Shown here piece by piece: positions 1 through 9,047 of a stretch of 64,000 nt of DNA. A program made the translations under genes and the position numbers. Origin of the DNA: a bacterium BMS3Bbin08 (GTDB lineage Bacteria; Nitrospirota; Thermodesulfovibrionia; UBA6902; BMS3Bbin08); NCBI GenBank assembly GCA_002897775.1, contig BDTR01000029.1:129001-193000 (forward strand), written 5' to 3'. How positions within the stretch are numbered: the first letter of the stretch is position 1; each line of letters opens with the position of its first letter. Under the pieces are notes generated by a model, which saw nothing but the letters and a program-made list of their open reading frames with translations, did no database searches and was not told the DNA's origin.

Positions 1-282
1 GCAGGGCCTTCTGGTCCTTTTTAGGCAGGGTTTCAATCTTCTTTAACCGTCTCCACAAAGCCACATGTTTCGGATCACGCTGTTGCTTAATGCTCTTTAT
101 TCCCAGGAGTTCATCAGTAGAAACCTTGAGTGCCTTAGCCAGGGGTGTTATGAGATGCGTTGAAGGATAGTTCGTTTCCTTCTCATAATAGTAAATTACC
201 CTTTTGGAGACACCGACTTTTTCCCCGAGCTGTTCCTGTGTTAATCCGGCAGCTTTTCGTAAGTTGGAGAGTCTTAGGCAAT
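1..282 (-). pseudogene. XRE-type helix-turn-helix regulator, 5' end cut off by a transposase element
   Basis: Read on the minus strand, this stretch is open and encodes a Cro/CI-type helix-turn-helix protein. The recognisable core runs NLRKAAGLTQEQLGEKVGVS and is followed by a Tyr-rich turn (IYYYE) and an alpha-helical tail. The frame continues off the left edge of the window, so the C-terminus is not seen. No start codon lies before the transposase element that begins at 283. Joining base 282 to 1332, that is deleting the element, leaves a continuous minus-strand frame that reaches a GTG at 1372-1374. The gene therefore looks interrupted by the element. The regulator's target is unknown. Confidence 0.6.
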
Positions 283-300
283 GGGGTCAAATCTTTAATC

Positions 301-329
301 TTGACAAACAGAGCTGCTGATGTTATAAA
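301..329 (+). promoter_or_regulatory. sigma70-type promoter of RAYT element 1
   Basis: TTGACA at 301-306 and TATAAA at 324-329 are separated by 17 bp. The ATG of the transposase begins at 335, only 5 nt past the -10 box. No Shine-Dalgarno sequence is present, so the transcript would be leaderless. Confidence 0.55.
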
Positions 330-334
330 TCAGC

Positions 335-1318
335 ATGGCTAGGCCCTTACGGATACAATATCCCGGAGCAGTATATCACATCACCTGTCGCGGCAATGCA
401 AGAAAAGAAATCTATAAAGATGACAAAGACAGGAAGACCTTCCTGGAATTACTGGTTGAATCAGCAAAGATATATAACGTAAAAATATACAGCTACGTAT
501 TAATGAACAACCACTTCCATCTGTTAATACAGACCCCAGTTGGAAATCTCAGTGAATTCATGAGGCATTTCAATATCCGATATACCAGCCACTACAACCG
601 GAGACATAAGAGAGTGGGCCATCTGTATCAGGGACGATACAAAGGCATCCTGGTTGACAAGGAAACATACCTTGCCATTATAAGCAGATACATACACTTA
701 AATCCTGTTAAAGTGAAAGGAGTGAAAGGGAAACCCGAAAAGGAAAAGGAGCAGTATCTGACAAAGTACAGATGGAGCAGTCTGTCCGGATATCTGAACA
801 GGAGAAAAAAGCAGGAATTTATTGAATACGGTGAGGTATTGGAAGAATATGGAGGAGACAACGACAGGGGGAGGCGTGCATATAGGAACATGATCGGTCT
901 GGAATTATCTGCCAAAACTGACATAAAAGAGACGATAATAGGGCAGAGCATATTAGGAAGTGAAAAATTTGTTGACTGGTTATGGGAAAATATTATAAAA
1001 GAAGATAAAGACACGAGAGAACGACCTGCTTTACGAGAGATTCAACGCTTTAAGGCAGAGGATGAGATAATAAAAGCAGTTGAGAGTGTCACAGAAAAAA
1101 GTTTTCAGGTGATAAAGAAAGAGAGGGGTTATCTAAGGTATATTTTCATGGACCTGTTGTATAGGCTGGGGGGGATCAAAGGGGCAGAGATTGGGAAGAT
1201 TATGAGCGTTGACTACAGTACTGTAAGTCAGGGGAGAAAGAGGCTAAGGGAAAAACTGCTCAAAGATAAGAAGTTGAGACAGTTGGTTGAGCGAATAGAA
1301 CAAAAACTGTCACAATGA
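335..1318 (+). CDS. REP-associated tyrosine transposase (RAYT, Y1_Tnp family)
   Basis: This 327-residue protein starts MARPLRIQYPGAVYHITCRG, the hallmark of the transposase-17 (Y1_Tnp/TnpA_REP) family. The HUH metal site is HFH at residues 60-62. The YxxxYNRRHKRVGHLYQGRY segment (about residues 83-102) holds the candidate catalytic tyrosines. Such enzymes nick and rejoin single-stranded DNA at palindromic ends. The C-terminal third extends beyond the catalytic domain and ends in a helix-turn-helix-like stretch (about residues 280-320) resembling the DnaA DNA-binding domain. The gene appears intact. Its start sits 5 nt after a -10 box and has no ribosome-binding site. Confidence 0.9.
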   Translation: MARPLRIQYPGAVYHITCRGNARKEIYKDDKDRKTFLELLVESAKIYNVKIYSYVLMNNHFHLLIQTPVGNLSEFMRHFNIRYTSHYNRRHKRVGHLYQGRYKGILVDKETYLAIISRYIHLNPVKVKGVKGKPEKEKEQYLTKYRWSSLSGYLNRRKKQEFIEYGEVLEEYGGDNDRGRRAYRNMIGLELSAKTDIKETIIGQSILGSEKFVDWLWENIIKEDKDTRERPALREIQRFKAEDEIIKAVESVTEKSFQVIKKERGYLRYIFMDLLYRLGGIKGAEIGKIMSVDYSTVSQGRKRLREKLLKDKKLRQLVERIEQKLSQ

Positions 1319-1379
1319 AAGATTTGACCCCGTTTCTTGACCAGAACACCGCTGCGAATAACATCACCTCGCACCTTTT

Positions 1380-1409
1380 TTGACTATCCCCTTCAACTAC
1401 TTTTATAAT
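1380..1409 (+). promoter_or_regulatory. promoter before the radical SAM gene
   Basis: TTGACT (1380-1385) and TATAAT (1404-1409) are spaced by 18 bp. Transcription would start near 1416, leaving a leader of only about 9 nt before the ATG at 1425. No good Shine-Dalgarno is present. Confidence 0.5.
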
Positions 1410-1424
1410 AAAAAAACCAGCTCT

Positions 1425-3008
1425 ATGAAACTACTGCTTATTTCTTTACAGTCTAACGCGTATGTTACGGGCCTGAAATACATAGCAGAGAATGTGCGCG
1501 CCAACGGGCATGACGCAAAGATCCTGCTTCTGCCGGGTTATCTTGAGAAGACCCTTGATCCGGTAATTGAAAAATTTATCCGTGACTACAAACCTGACCT
1601 TATCGGTATAGGGCTTATGTCCATCGAGTTTTATCCCGCAAAGAACGCGACCCGGATATTAAGAGAGAAATTCGATACTCCGATAATATGGGGCGGTGTG
1701 CACGTGATAATCACACCTGATGAATGCCTTCAATACGCTGACTATATATGCTGCGGTGAAGGGGAGAGGTCTGTTGTTTCTCTGCTTGATCATCTCAGGG
1801 ACAAGGGTAGGGACGTTATCCCTGAAATACCCAACATATGGGTCAATGACAGGGGAAACATCGTAAGACAGCCCAAGGCCCCTCCTGAAGCTGACCTTGA
1901 CAGCCTGCCGTTTCAGCCTTATTTGCCTGACTATTACTATGTCTTTCATAAAAACACCATAGTCAATTTCTCTCAGGATCCGGATCTCTTTCACAGGTAC
2001 GCGCTTTACGGCGGCACTTGCCATATGCTTATCACATCAAGGGGCTGTCCGTTCTATTGCGGTTACTGCGCGAACTCTTTTCTCATGACCGTGTACGGAA
2101 AAAAGGTAAGGGCGCGCTCGCCTGAGAATGTTATAGAAGAGCTGAAGGACGTAAAAAAGGACCCGTATGTGATCTACATAAATATTGAGGACGACTGTTT
2201 TTTTGTTCACAGCCGCGAATGGATGAGAAAGTTCTGCGACGAATACAAAAAGTATATCAACCTGCCTTTTATAGTGCGCGCCATACCGACCATGCTGGAT
2301 AAAGAAAAGCTGATGATGCTCAAGGACGCGGGCCTCAGCTGGGTCATTATGGGGGTCCAGAGCGGAAGCGACCGCGTTAACTTTGATATTTATGAGAGAA
2401 AGATCCATTTCTCGTCTGTTATGAAGGCCGCTGAATTGCTATCAGAAGCAAAAGCAGCTCCGTTTTATGAGATGATAGTTGATAATCCGTATGAGACAGA
2501 GGAAACCGAGATGGAGACCATAGACTCAATGGCAAAGCTCAAAAGGCCTTACGCGATCTCTCTGGCGCACCTGACATTCTTTCCGGGAACGCCTCTTGCC
2601 GCACGGGCTGTCAGGGATAACATAGCTGACCCCGAGGCCTATCTTTACAGATACCCGGTTAAGATCGATATGACCTACCGGAATAAACTTTTGTATCTGG
2701 CCCCTTATATCCCCAGGTCTGTTGTGAGATTCTTAAATAAGCCTGAGGCAGACACAAAGCCGATCCACGCTGTCCTTAATAATATCATTTATTTCGTAAG
2801 TAAAAGGACGATCGAGCCTGCGGTGTATTTCTTCATTATCACAAGGTCGTTAAATTACAATGTCCGGTTGACCCTGAAAACCCTTTTTGGCAACTGGAGG
2901 TCAGCGCTTTCAAAGATCGTGTCCAATTATCTTGGAAAGGGCGACTATGAGTATGACAAGAGGCTGGCTTTGGCTAAAAAGGACATGCCTGAGCTGTTCG
3001 AAAAATAA
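1425..3008 (+). CDS. B12-binding domain radical SAM protein
   Basis: The N-terminal part (about residues 1-140) matches a cobalamin-binding Rossmann fold, with the segment DLIGIGLMSIEFYPA and the GGVH/GEGE motifs common in this class. The radical SAM motif follows as RGCPFYCGYC (CxxxCxxC), about residue 205. The protein is 527 residues. The open frame extends upstream to a TTG at 1380, but that overlaps the -35 box, so the ATG at 1425 is preferred. Relatives of this type methylate or rearrange lipids, cofactors or peptides; the substrate here cannot be told. It stands alone between a transposase element and a cytochrome gene. Confidence 0.85.
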   Translation: MKLLLISLQSNAYVTGLKYIAENVRANGHDAKILLLPGYLEKTLDPVIEKFIRDYKPDLIGIGLMSIEFYPAKNATRILREKFDTPIIWGGVHVIITPDECLQYADYICCGEGERSVVSLLDHLRDKGRDVIPEIPNIWVNDRGNIVRQPKAPPEADLDSLPFQPYLPDYYYVFHKNTIVNFSQDPDLFHRYALYGGTCHMLITSRGCPFYCGYCANSFLMTVYGKKVRARSPENVIEELKDVKKDPYVIYINIEDDCFFVHSREWMRKFCDEYKKYINLPFIVRAIPTMLDKEKLMMLKDAGLSWVIMGVQSGSDRVNFDIYERKIHFSSVMKAAELLSEAKAAPFYEMIVDNPYETEETEMETIDSMAKLKRPYAISLAHLTFFPGTPLAARAVRDNIADPEAYLYRYPVKIDMTYRNKLLYLAPYIPRSVVRFLNKPEADTKPIHAVLNNIIYFVSKRTIEPAVYFFIITRSLNYNVRLTLKTLFGNWRSALSKIVSNYLGKGDYEYDKRLALAKKDMPELFEK

Positions 3009-3221
3009 GTGATGTAAAGCTTTATGTTTGCACCATAACCATTCGTTATTTAACGATATTTATCCCATCAGAAGAACGAAGGCCTTCTGTCGGGATTTCT
3101 TTTGTACATTTTACCGTTTCAGTCTTAAGCCGTTGTCAGGTGACAGGATCTATGATAAAGACTTAGTAACATTGCGCGTGATAATCCGGCATATAAAAGT
3201 TGAACCCAGGAGGGTTTTTAG

Positions 3222-4823
3222 ATGAAAAAGATCGTTCTCGCCCTTGCAGTGTTTTTTATTATGACAGTTATTCCCGCGTCAGCACAGCAGGGCAAAGAGC
3301 TCTTTGAAAGAAAATGCGATAAATGTCACTCGCTTGACAGGCCATTAAGCATGGATAAGGACCTGGAGGCCTGGAAGCGTACCGCGAAAAGGATGTCAGG
3401 ATACATTCCCGGGTTGATCTCAGATGAGGACGTCGGAAAAATAGCAGACTATCTTGCCGGCAGGGACCGGACGGAAAAAACCATTGTTGTAAAAGGAGAA
3501 ACAATAGAAGAGATCAAGGATACGGAAGAGCACGGGATCTTTCAGTTCAAAAAGGTAAGGGTGGATCAGTTCATAGACCCTGAGATATGCGCTTCGTGCC
3601 ATCCTGAGAAATTCGAACAGTGGAACGGCTCGATGCACAGCAAGGCGTTTACAGACCCGCTGTGGCGCTCCGCTACAAAACTGTTCTTTAAAGACGCAAA
3701 GAAGCCAGGGGAAGTCCTTGAGATGAAGGCGTGTGTTAAATGTCATACGCCGCTCGGTTTCCGCTCTTATTCTATCTCATCTCCTGCTGATGACTATGAC
3801 AAACTCGCGGAGCTTCCGGCGCAGGGAATTTTCTGCAACTGGTGTCATAACATAAGTGAGGTCAGGCGTCTGGGTAACGCGGGTTATGAGGTAGAGCCGG
3901 GAGGCGGAGAGGATGACCCGTCAACAATGCTGGGGCCGTTTAAGGATTCGGATTCTCCTTATCATCCGACCAGGTATTCGGAGCTTCATACAAAGTCTGA
4001 TTTTTGCGGACTCTGTCATAATGTATCTCACACGGCAAATGAACTGCCGATCGAACAGACATATGAGGAATGGAAGAACGGCCCTTATAACACCGGTGAT
4101 CCGGCAACCACTGTGAACTGCCAGGACTGTCATATGAGACAGAGGCCCGGAGTGCCTTCAACCGGAAAGACCGCAAGGCCTGATAATCCGGGCCGGTCAT
4201 GTATCAATGGACCGGAAAGAAAGCATGTCTGGACCCATTATTTTGTTGGCGCGAATGCAGTAGTCACAAAACTCCTTGGAAGTGAAAAACATGCGGCAAT
4301 GGCAGTGGAGCGGCTGCAGAATGCCGCTGACCTGGAGATAATAAAAAGCGGGCAATACGGGGAAAAGAAACTTTCTACCATAAAGATCAAAGTCATAAAT
4401 TCCGGAGCAGGGCACTACCTTCCTACAGGTCTTACTGAAGTCAGGCAGATGTGGCTTGATATTAAAATAACCGATGCCGCCGGAAAGACGGTCTTAAGGT
4501 CAGGCAGTCTTGATAAAAGCGGAAAACTTGATGAGAACGCGGTCCTGTATCATACACAGCTTGGCGACGAGAACGGAAAGTCTGTAATAAATGTCGCGCT
4601 TGCTGACAGGATTCTTTATGATCACAGGGTCCCTCCAAAGGGTTATGTGATCGAACGGTACTCTTTCTATATCTCTCCTGACGCGGTTTCTCCGTTAAAG
4701 GTCGAGGCGGTCCTTAAATACCGCAGCGTTTCTCAGCCCCTTGCAAGGAAACTGCTTGGAAAAGACGCGCCTGAGATCCCGGTCATAGATATGGTGAAAA
4801 TAGTTGATGAAATAAAGTTTTGA
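3222..4823 (+). CDS. secreted hexaheme c-type cytochrome
   Basis: A clear signal peptide (MKKIVLALAVFFIMTVIPASA) sends the protein to the periplasm. Six CXXCH heme sites are visible at residues 32-36, 123-127, 171-175, 205-209, 262-266 and 300-304. The first belongs to a small N-terminal monoheme cytochrome-like domain. The other five lie in a cytochrome c554-like region beginning CASCHPEKFEQWNGSMHSKAF. The C-terminal 200 residues lack hemes and look like a beta-rich domain. An AGGAGG ribosome-binding site lies about 9 nt before the ATG. The likely role is periplasmic electron transfer; the partner is unknown. The 213 bp upstream holds no convincing gene. Confidence 0.85.
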   Translation: MKKIVLALAVFFIMTVIPASAQQGKELFERKCDKCHSLDRPLSMDKDLEAWKRTAKRMSGYIPGLISDEDVGKIADYLAGRDRTEKTIVVKGETIEEIKDTEEHGIFQFKKVRVDQFIDPEICASCHPEKFEQWNGSMHSKAFTDPLWRSATKLFFKDAKKPGEVLEMKACVKCHTPLGFRSYSISSPADDYDKLAELPAQGIFCNWCHNISEVRRLGNAGYEVEPGGGEDDPSTMLGPFKDSDSPYHPTRYSELHTKSDFCGLCHNVSHTANELPIEQTYEEWKNGPYNTGDPATTVNCQDCHMRQRPGVPSTGKTARPDNPGRSCINGPERKHVWTHYFVGANAVVTKLLGSEKHAAMAVERLQNAADLEIIKSGQYGEKKLSTIKIKVINSGAGHYLPTGLTEVRQMWLDIKITDAAGKTVLRSGSLDKSGKLDENAVLYHTQLGDENGKSVINVALADRILYDHRVPPKGYVIERYSFYISPDAVSPLKVEAVLKYRSVSQPLARKLLGKDAPEIPVIDMVKIVDEIKF

Positions 4824-4915
4824 TCTCTGCCCGGAATGAACTCTGAATGCTTCATGTATAATAAATAGCAGGACGTTCTGCATCTTGTCGAGGCATAGTA
4901 AGAGGCTCATCTTTT

Positions 4916-6064
4916 ATGTACCTTTTCTTCGTTACAATTTTCAGCATTTACGGAGGCATGCACCTGTATGCTTTTCTAAGGGCCAGGGCCGCGCTTGACT
5001 TTGGAACCGGCACAGGTGCGGCACTGGCCTTTTTTATGCTGATAATGACATTTGCGCCGTTTATCGTGCGCGCGTCTGAAAGACAGGGCCTTGAGATCCT
5101 GGCCCGGGTAATGTCCTATACAGGCTACATCTGGATGGGCATGCTTTTTATTTTCGTTGTTTCCGCGTTTACATTTGATATATTCCGCCTTCTGGTTCTG
5201 GTGGCAGAATCCGTTCTTAACAAGGACCTTACGCACATGAAGCCGTCAACATCTTTTTTGTTTTTTGTTCCCCTTATCATGTCTGTGCTGATCTCTACGT
5301 ACGGCTATTTTGAGGCGGTAAACATCAAACTGGAAAAGGTAACGATCAAAACATCAAAGATCCCCGAAGACATTGGAAGGCTCAGAATAGCCCAGATCTC
5401 GGATGTTCATATAGGACTTATTGTCAGGGAGAACAGGTTAAAGAGGGTACTTGAAAGAGTTAAAGCCGCGGAACCTGATATCCTTGTTTCAACCGGTGAC
5501 CTTGTTGACGGACAGCTGGATAACCTTTTAGATATTTCAGAAATGTTTATGGAGATAGATCCCAAATACGGGAAATACGCCATTACAGGGAACCATGAGT
5601 TTTACGCTGGCCTTGATCACGCGCTTGGTTTTATTGAACAGGCGGGGTTCACGGTCCTTCGCAATAAAGGCGTCACAGTACAGGACCTTATTAATATTGT
5701 TGGAGTGGATGACCCCACGGGCAAGCGGTTCGGCCTTTCCAGGGGTATGACGGAAAAAGAACTGCTGAGCAGACAGCCATCTGAAAAATTTACGCTTCTC
5801 CTTAAACACAGACCTTTTGTGGATAAAGACAGCATTGGTCTTTTTGACCTTCAGCTTTCCGGGCATACGCATAAAGGTCAGATATTTCCATTCAGTCTTA
5901 TTACCAAAATGTACTACCCAAAACAGGCGGGTCTTTTAAGACTGCAGGAAAACGCGTCACTGTATGTGAGCAGGGGTTCAGGAACCTGGGGTCCGCCGAT
6001 TCGTTTTCTTGCTCCCCCGGAGGTCACACTGATCGAACTTGTCTATGACAAGAACGCTCGGTGA
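4916..6064 (+). CDS. membrane-anchored metallophosphoesterase (YkuE/YaeI-like)
   Basis: The first 150 residues contain about four hydrophobic segments. The calcineurin-like phosphoesterase domain follows, with metal-binding motifs ISDVHIG (around residue 163), STGDLVDG, GNHEFY and LSGHTHKGQ in the canonical order. Enzymes of this group with several N-terminal membrane helices hydrolyse phosphodiesters or pyrophosphates, often of lipid intermediates such as UDP-diacylglucosamine. A specific substrate cannot be assigned. The gene follows the cytochrome on the same strand after 92 bp and converges with the glycosyltransferase gene downstream. Confidence 0.85.
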   Translation: MYLFFVTIFSIYGGMHLYAFLRARAALDFGTGTGAALAFFMLIMTFAPFIVRASERQGLEILARVMSYTGYIWMGMLFIFVVSAFTFDIFRLLVLVAESVLNKDLTHMKPSTSFLFFVPLIMSVLISTYGYFEAVNIKLEKVTIKTSKIPEDIGRLRIAQISDVHIGLIVRENRLKRVLERVKAAEPDILVSTGDLVDGQLDNLLDISEMFMEIDPKYGKYAITGNHEFYAGLDHALGFIEQAGFTVLRNKGVTVQDLINIVGVDDPTGKRFGLSRGMTEKELLSRQPSEKFTLLLKHRPFVDKDSIGLFDLQLSGHTHKGQIFPFSLITKMYYPKQAGLLRLQENASLYVSRGSGTWGPPIRFLAPPEVTLIELVYDKNAR

Positions 6065-6197
6065 AACTATTTTAACGACAGGAAGGAGCTATTCCCCGAA
6101 GTAAACCCGTATATTTCCGCCCCAGAGATCCTGGCTTCTCTTTTTCCATGAGCCTGAAGCTACCTTTTCTCTGGTCCAGACCACGGTGCTATCGTAA

Positions 6198-7232
6198 TTA
6201 TACGGGGTAAATATCTTTTATCTTCTCATAAAAGTCTTCTTCCGAGGGCATGAGGGCTTCAGCAGGCTCTTCGATCAGGTTTTTCATAATCCGGGCGCAA
6301 AGGTCCATTACGTTGCCTTCATTTATAAACGACACGCTGACGGGAAAATACAAATACCTTTTGCCATGTGCCGGCCGTTTAATTGAGAAGGCGATGTCCT
6401 TAAAAAGTATTCTGGCGTCACAGCTTAAGGTTCTGAGCATCAGGTCGGCTCTGGTAAGAGCCAGTGTGAGCAGGCGTGGATCATCGGGCTCTATAAATAC
6501 AATGTTACCTGCCCGTTCGCCCGATGCCTCCTTAATTACATGTTGCAGTTTCACGGAGTCTTCCCTTGATACGCAGACAGCCAGCCCTGTGCCCGGATCA
6601 AGGTAATTGGCAAGCAGATCATTAAGAATATCGAACAGCAGGGACGGGTAGCTTACACCGGCAAAGACGATTATCCGGTTTTTGTTTTCCAGATTTCTGA
6701 GACGGATCGTGTCTTTTTCGCTTATCTCTTCAGGTAGAAGTATAAAGGACGGTATGATGATAAATTTTTCTTTTGCACGGTGGTGTGTAAGCGCAACGTC
6801 GAATGTATGTCTGTCGCTGCAAATGATCCTGTCCGCGAGTGAGAATGAAAAGTACAGCAATTGCTGCCCGCCCATTTTGCTTCTTAGCCTGCCGAATATA
6901 GAGAACAGCTCTGAATGAAGGGTAATAATTATTTTTGCCCGAAAGAGCCTGCCCAGGAAAACGGTTGTCATGAGCTTCATCAGTCCCGGGCGCACATAAC
7001 CTTTGGTCAGAAAATGTATTACTTTACATCTGAGGCCAAGAGATATGAGCTTTGTGATAAAGTCAAAATAACTCCCGGCATTTACGATTCTCTCGTCTTT
7101 TGACCGTGTATCCCCGATATTTATGGCCCGGCATTCATGTCCGTCCCGCTTTAGCAGGTTCAGCAGGGTAAAGTTATGAAGGGGCTCTTCTTCACACAGA
7201 GGGGAGAAGTTCCCGATCAGCAGTATACGCAT
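6198..7232 (-). CDS. glycosyltransferase-like protein (GT4/GT-B fold)
   Basis: The protein starts MRILLIGNFSPLCEEEPLHNF and has the alternating beta/alpha pattern of a GT-B glycosyltransferase: a nucleotide-sugar-type N-terminal Rossmann fold, a linker near residue 180 (RIIVFAGVSYPSLL) and a C-terminal donor-binding half. It is short (344 residues) and the EX7E motif of group 1 transferases is not obvious. It is the last gene of the pyrimidine operon transcription unit, 2 nt after the SAM hydrolase gene. The final codons (DIYPV plus stop) are encoded inside a TTTACCCC-type dispersed repeat. Confidence 0.6.
   Translation of the reverse strand: MRILLIGNFSPLCEEEPLHNFTLLNLLKRDGHECRAINIGDTRSKDERIVNAGSYFDFITKLISLGLRCKVIHFLTKGYVRPGLMKLMTTVFLGRLFRAKIIITLHSELFSIFGRLRSKMGGQQLLYFSFSLADRIICSDRHTFDVALTHHRAKEKFIIIPSFILLPEEISEKDTIRLRNLENKNRIIVFAGVSYPSLLFDILNDLLANYLDPGTGLAVCVSREDSVKLQHVIKEASGERAGNIVFIEPDDPRLLTLALTRADLMLRTLSCDARILFKDIAFSIKRPAHGKRYLYFPVSVSFINEGNVMDLCARIMKNLIEEPAEALMPSEEDFYEKIKDIYPV
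6199..6212 (-). repeat. TTTACCCCG repeat copy overlapping a gene end
   Basis: On the minus strand this reads TTTACCCCGTATAA, a variant of the TTTACCCCGTTAGA repeat seen at 14738, 29016 and 44937. It supplies the last codons and stop of the glycosyltransferase gene. A weaker inverted partner (GTAAACCCGTATA) lies at 6101-6113. Confidence 0.45.
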
Positions 7233-7234
7233 GT

Positions 7235-8044
7235 CTATATGACCGTGATCCTGACCTTGTCCCCTATTTTAATTCCGTATTTTTCCGAGGCCTTTCCATG
7301 ATAAGTGAACAGCTCAAATAGACCGGAGCTGTTTATAAGTACCGACAGCTCGGGATCCTGGGTTTCCGCGTAATAATTCGCGAGGTCAAGTTTGTGGTCT
7401 TTATAAACTACCTTGAACTTTTTCCTGGTAAACTCGGGGCTCAGTTCGTCCAGGGCCTCATAGATTATGTTTGTTATGGCATTGCCAAAGCTGTCTATGT
7501 GAACAACTTCACCTTCAAAGGAGTCCTTGACCGCTTCTACCTTCGGTAAGGAGATCTGAACGTGGTCTTTGATCTGCTCTCCGAACTTAAAGCTTTCAAC
7601 ACCTCTTGACAGCCATGCCGCGACAGGCGCGAATATATCCCTGCCGTGAAAGGTGGATCCCTTTTGAGAACGGTAATAATGGGAAGAATCTATCTTTATG
7701 ACCTTAAAAATACTGCTCTTATGCTGATTCTCCAGGACCGCTGTAAAAACGCCGTTGTCAGGACCGATGAAATAATAGTCATCAGTAACAACGAGCAGCG
7801 GTTTTCTCATTCCTCCGACCTGGGGGTCAACCACTACAACGTGTAAGGTGGTCGAAGGAAAGTACTTATATGCCATATTTATTACCTGTGCAGCCTCAAA
7901 AATATTATGGGGGGCTATCTCATGGGAAATGTCAACTATGCAAGCTTTAGGATTGATCTCTAAAATGACGCCCTTCATTATTCCTACAAAAGGGTCCCTG
8001 TGTCCAAAATCCGTCGTCAGTGTGATGATCGGTCTTTCAAGCAT
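7235..8044 (-). CDS. SAM hydrolase / SAM hydroxide adenosyltransferase (DUF62)
   Basis: The N-terminus PIITLTTDFGHRDPFVGIMKG and the following VDISHEIAPHNIFEAA are the hallmark of the DUF62 family. Members split S-adenosylmethionine with hydroxide to adenosine and methionine and share the fold of the SAM halogenating enzymes. The length of 269 residues is typical. The start codon overlaps the end of pyrD by 8 bp (8037-8044), indicating translational coupling within the pyrimidine operon. Why a SAM hydrolase is co-transcribed with pyrimidine genes is not evident from sequence. Confidence 0.85.
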   Translation of the reverse strand: MLERPIITLTTDFGHRDPFVGIMKGVILEINPKACIVDISHEIAPHNIFEAAQVINMAYKYFPSTTLHVVVVDPQVGGMRKPLLVVTDDYYFIGPDNGVFTAVLENQHKSSIFKVIKIDSSHYYRSQKGSTFHGRDIFAPVAAWLSRGVESFKFGEQIKDHVQISLPKVEAVKDSFEGEVVHIDSFGNAITNIIYEALDELSPEFTRKKFKVVYKDHKLDLANYYAETQDPELSVLINSSGLFELFTYHGKASEKYGIKIGDKVRITVI

Positions 8045-8963
8045 TTACCCCTCCTATTATTTTTTTAATGTTATGTATGCCTTGACCGCTCATAAAAGAC
8101 CTTATACCGGCTATTATATCCTGCGCGGCGCGCGGATTGACAAAATTAGCGGTTCCAACGGCAACAGCGCTGGCGCCCGCCATTATGAACTCCAGGGCGT
8201 CTTCTGCGGATATTATACCACCCATGCCGATAATAGGTATGTTAACCGCTTTAGAACATTCCCAGACCATCCTTACGGCAACGGGCCTGACCGCGGGGCC
8301 TGAAAGACCGCCGGTTATATTTGCGAGTTTTGGTTTTCGGGTTCTTATATCAATGGCCATCCCTGTAATGGTGTTTATAAGGGATACAGCGTCAGCGCCG
8401 GCGTCTTCAGCGACCCTTGCCATCAGGGAGATATCCGTTACATTAGGGGAGAGTTTCACAATTAAAGTTCGATCCGTTGCATTGCGAACTGTCTTTACAA
8501 CTTTAGAGGTTACTTTAGGATCGGTCCCGAAGATACTCCACCCGGCCTGCCTGTTCGGGCATGATATATTCATCTCAAGCGCTTGTATTCCGCTTACCCG
8601 GCTTAATCTTTCCGCGGCCTTTGCGTATTCTTTTATGGAGTCTCCAAAGAAATTAACTATTACAGGTGTATTGAATTGCCTCAAAAAAGGGAGTTTCTCT
8701 TTTATGAAATTCTCGATCCCTATATTCTGAAGGCCGATGGCATTAAGCATGCCGGCAGGTGTCTCTACAATGCGGGTAGGCGGGTTGCCCTGTTTAGGAA
8801 GGAGTGAGAGCCCTTTCACAACAATTGCTCCCAGGTTATTCAGGTTCAGGAACTTTGAATATTCCTCACCATACCCGAAGGTTCCTGCTGCCGTCATAAC
8901 GGGATTTTTGAGCTTTAACCTGCCGATGCTGACCTTCGTGTTCAATGTTTTTTTCTTAGCCAT
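8037..8963 (-). CDS. pyrD: dihydroorotate dehydrogenase B, catalytic subunit
   Basis: This is a 308-residue class 1B dihydroorotate dehydrogenase. Visible motifs are the FMN-barrel start KNPVMTAAGTFGYGEEY, the NISCPN segment that carries the active-site cysteine, IVKLSPNVTDI, and GMGGIISAEDALEFIMAGASAVAVGTA near the C-terminus. The enzyme oxidises dihydroorotate to orotate and passes electrons through PyrK to NAD+. pyrK lies immediately upstream on the same strand, which supports the B-type assignment. Confidence 0.95.
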   Translation of the reverse strand: MAKKKTLNTKVSIGRLKLKNPVMTAAGTFGYGEEYSKFLNLNNLGAIVVKGLSLLPKQGNPPTRIVETPAGMLNAIGLQNIGIENFIKEKLPFLRQFNTPVIVNFFGDSIKEYAKAAERLSRVSGIQALEMNISCPNRQAGWSIFGTDPKVTSKVVKTVRNATDRTLIVKLSPNVTDISLMARVAEDAGADAVSLINTITGMAIDIRTRKPKLANITGGLSGPAVRPVAVRMVWECSKAVNIPIIGMGGIISAEDALEFIMAGASAVAVGTANFVNPRAAQDIIAGIRSFMSGQGIHNIKKIIGGVNA

Positions 8964-9047
8964 GAGATTTTTTGAAAGCTAAAATACTACGAAAATATCT
9001 GTGCCATCATAAGTATATCTGTGTCATCAAGAAAGCAAGAATGCTTT

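Larger units (their letters stand above)
283..1331 (+). mobile_element. RAYT-type element 1 with 14-bp inverted ends
   Basis: The transposase gene is bracketed by perfect inverted repeats: GGGGTCAAATCTTT at 283-296 and AAAGATTTGACCCC at 1318-1331. The right arm starts on the last base of the transposase stop codon. No target duplication is visible. Single-domain HUH transposases of this type (RAYTs) are known to lie next to REP palindromes. The same GGGGTCA terminal heptamer borders a second transposase gene near 42.6 kb and a transposase-free inverted pair near 24.3 kb. Confidence 0.75.

Noticed and set aside
3075..3115. Terminator after the radical SAM gene (CAGAAG/CTTCTG)
   Set aside because: The stem is only 6 bp and the T-tract is interrupted.
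3028..3225. 65-residue open frame before the hexaheme cytochrome
   Set aside because: No ribosome-binding site, composition unlike a protein, and it overlaps the cytochrome's own Shine-Dalgarno.
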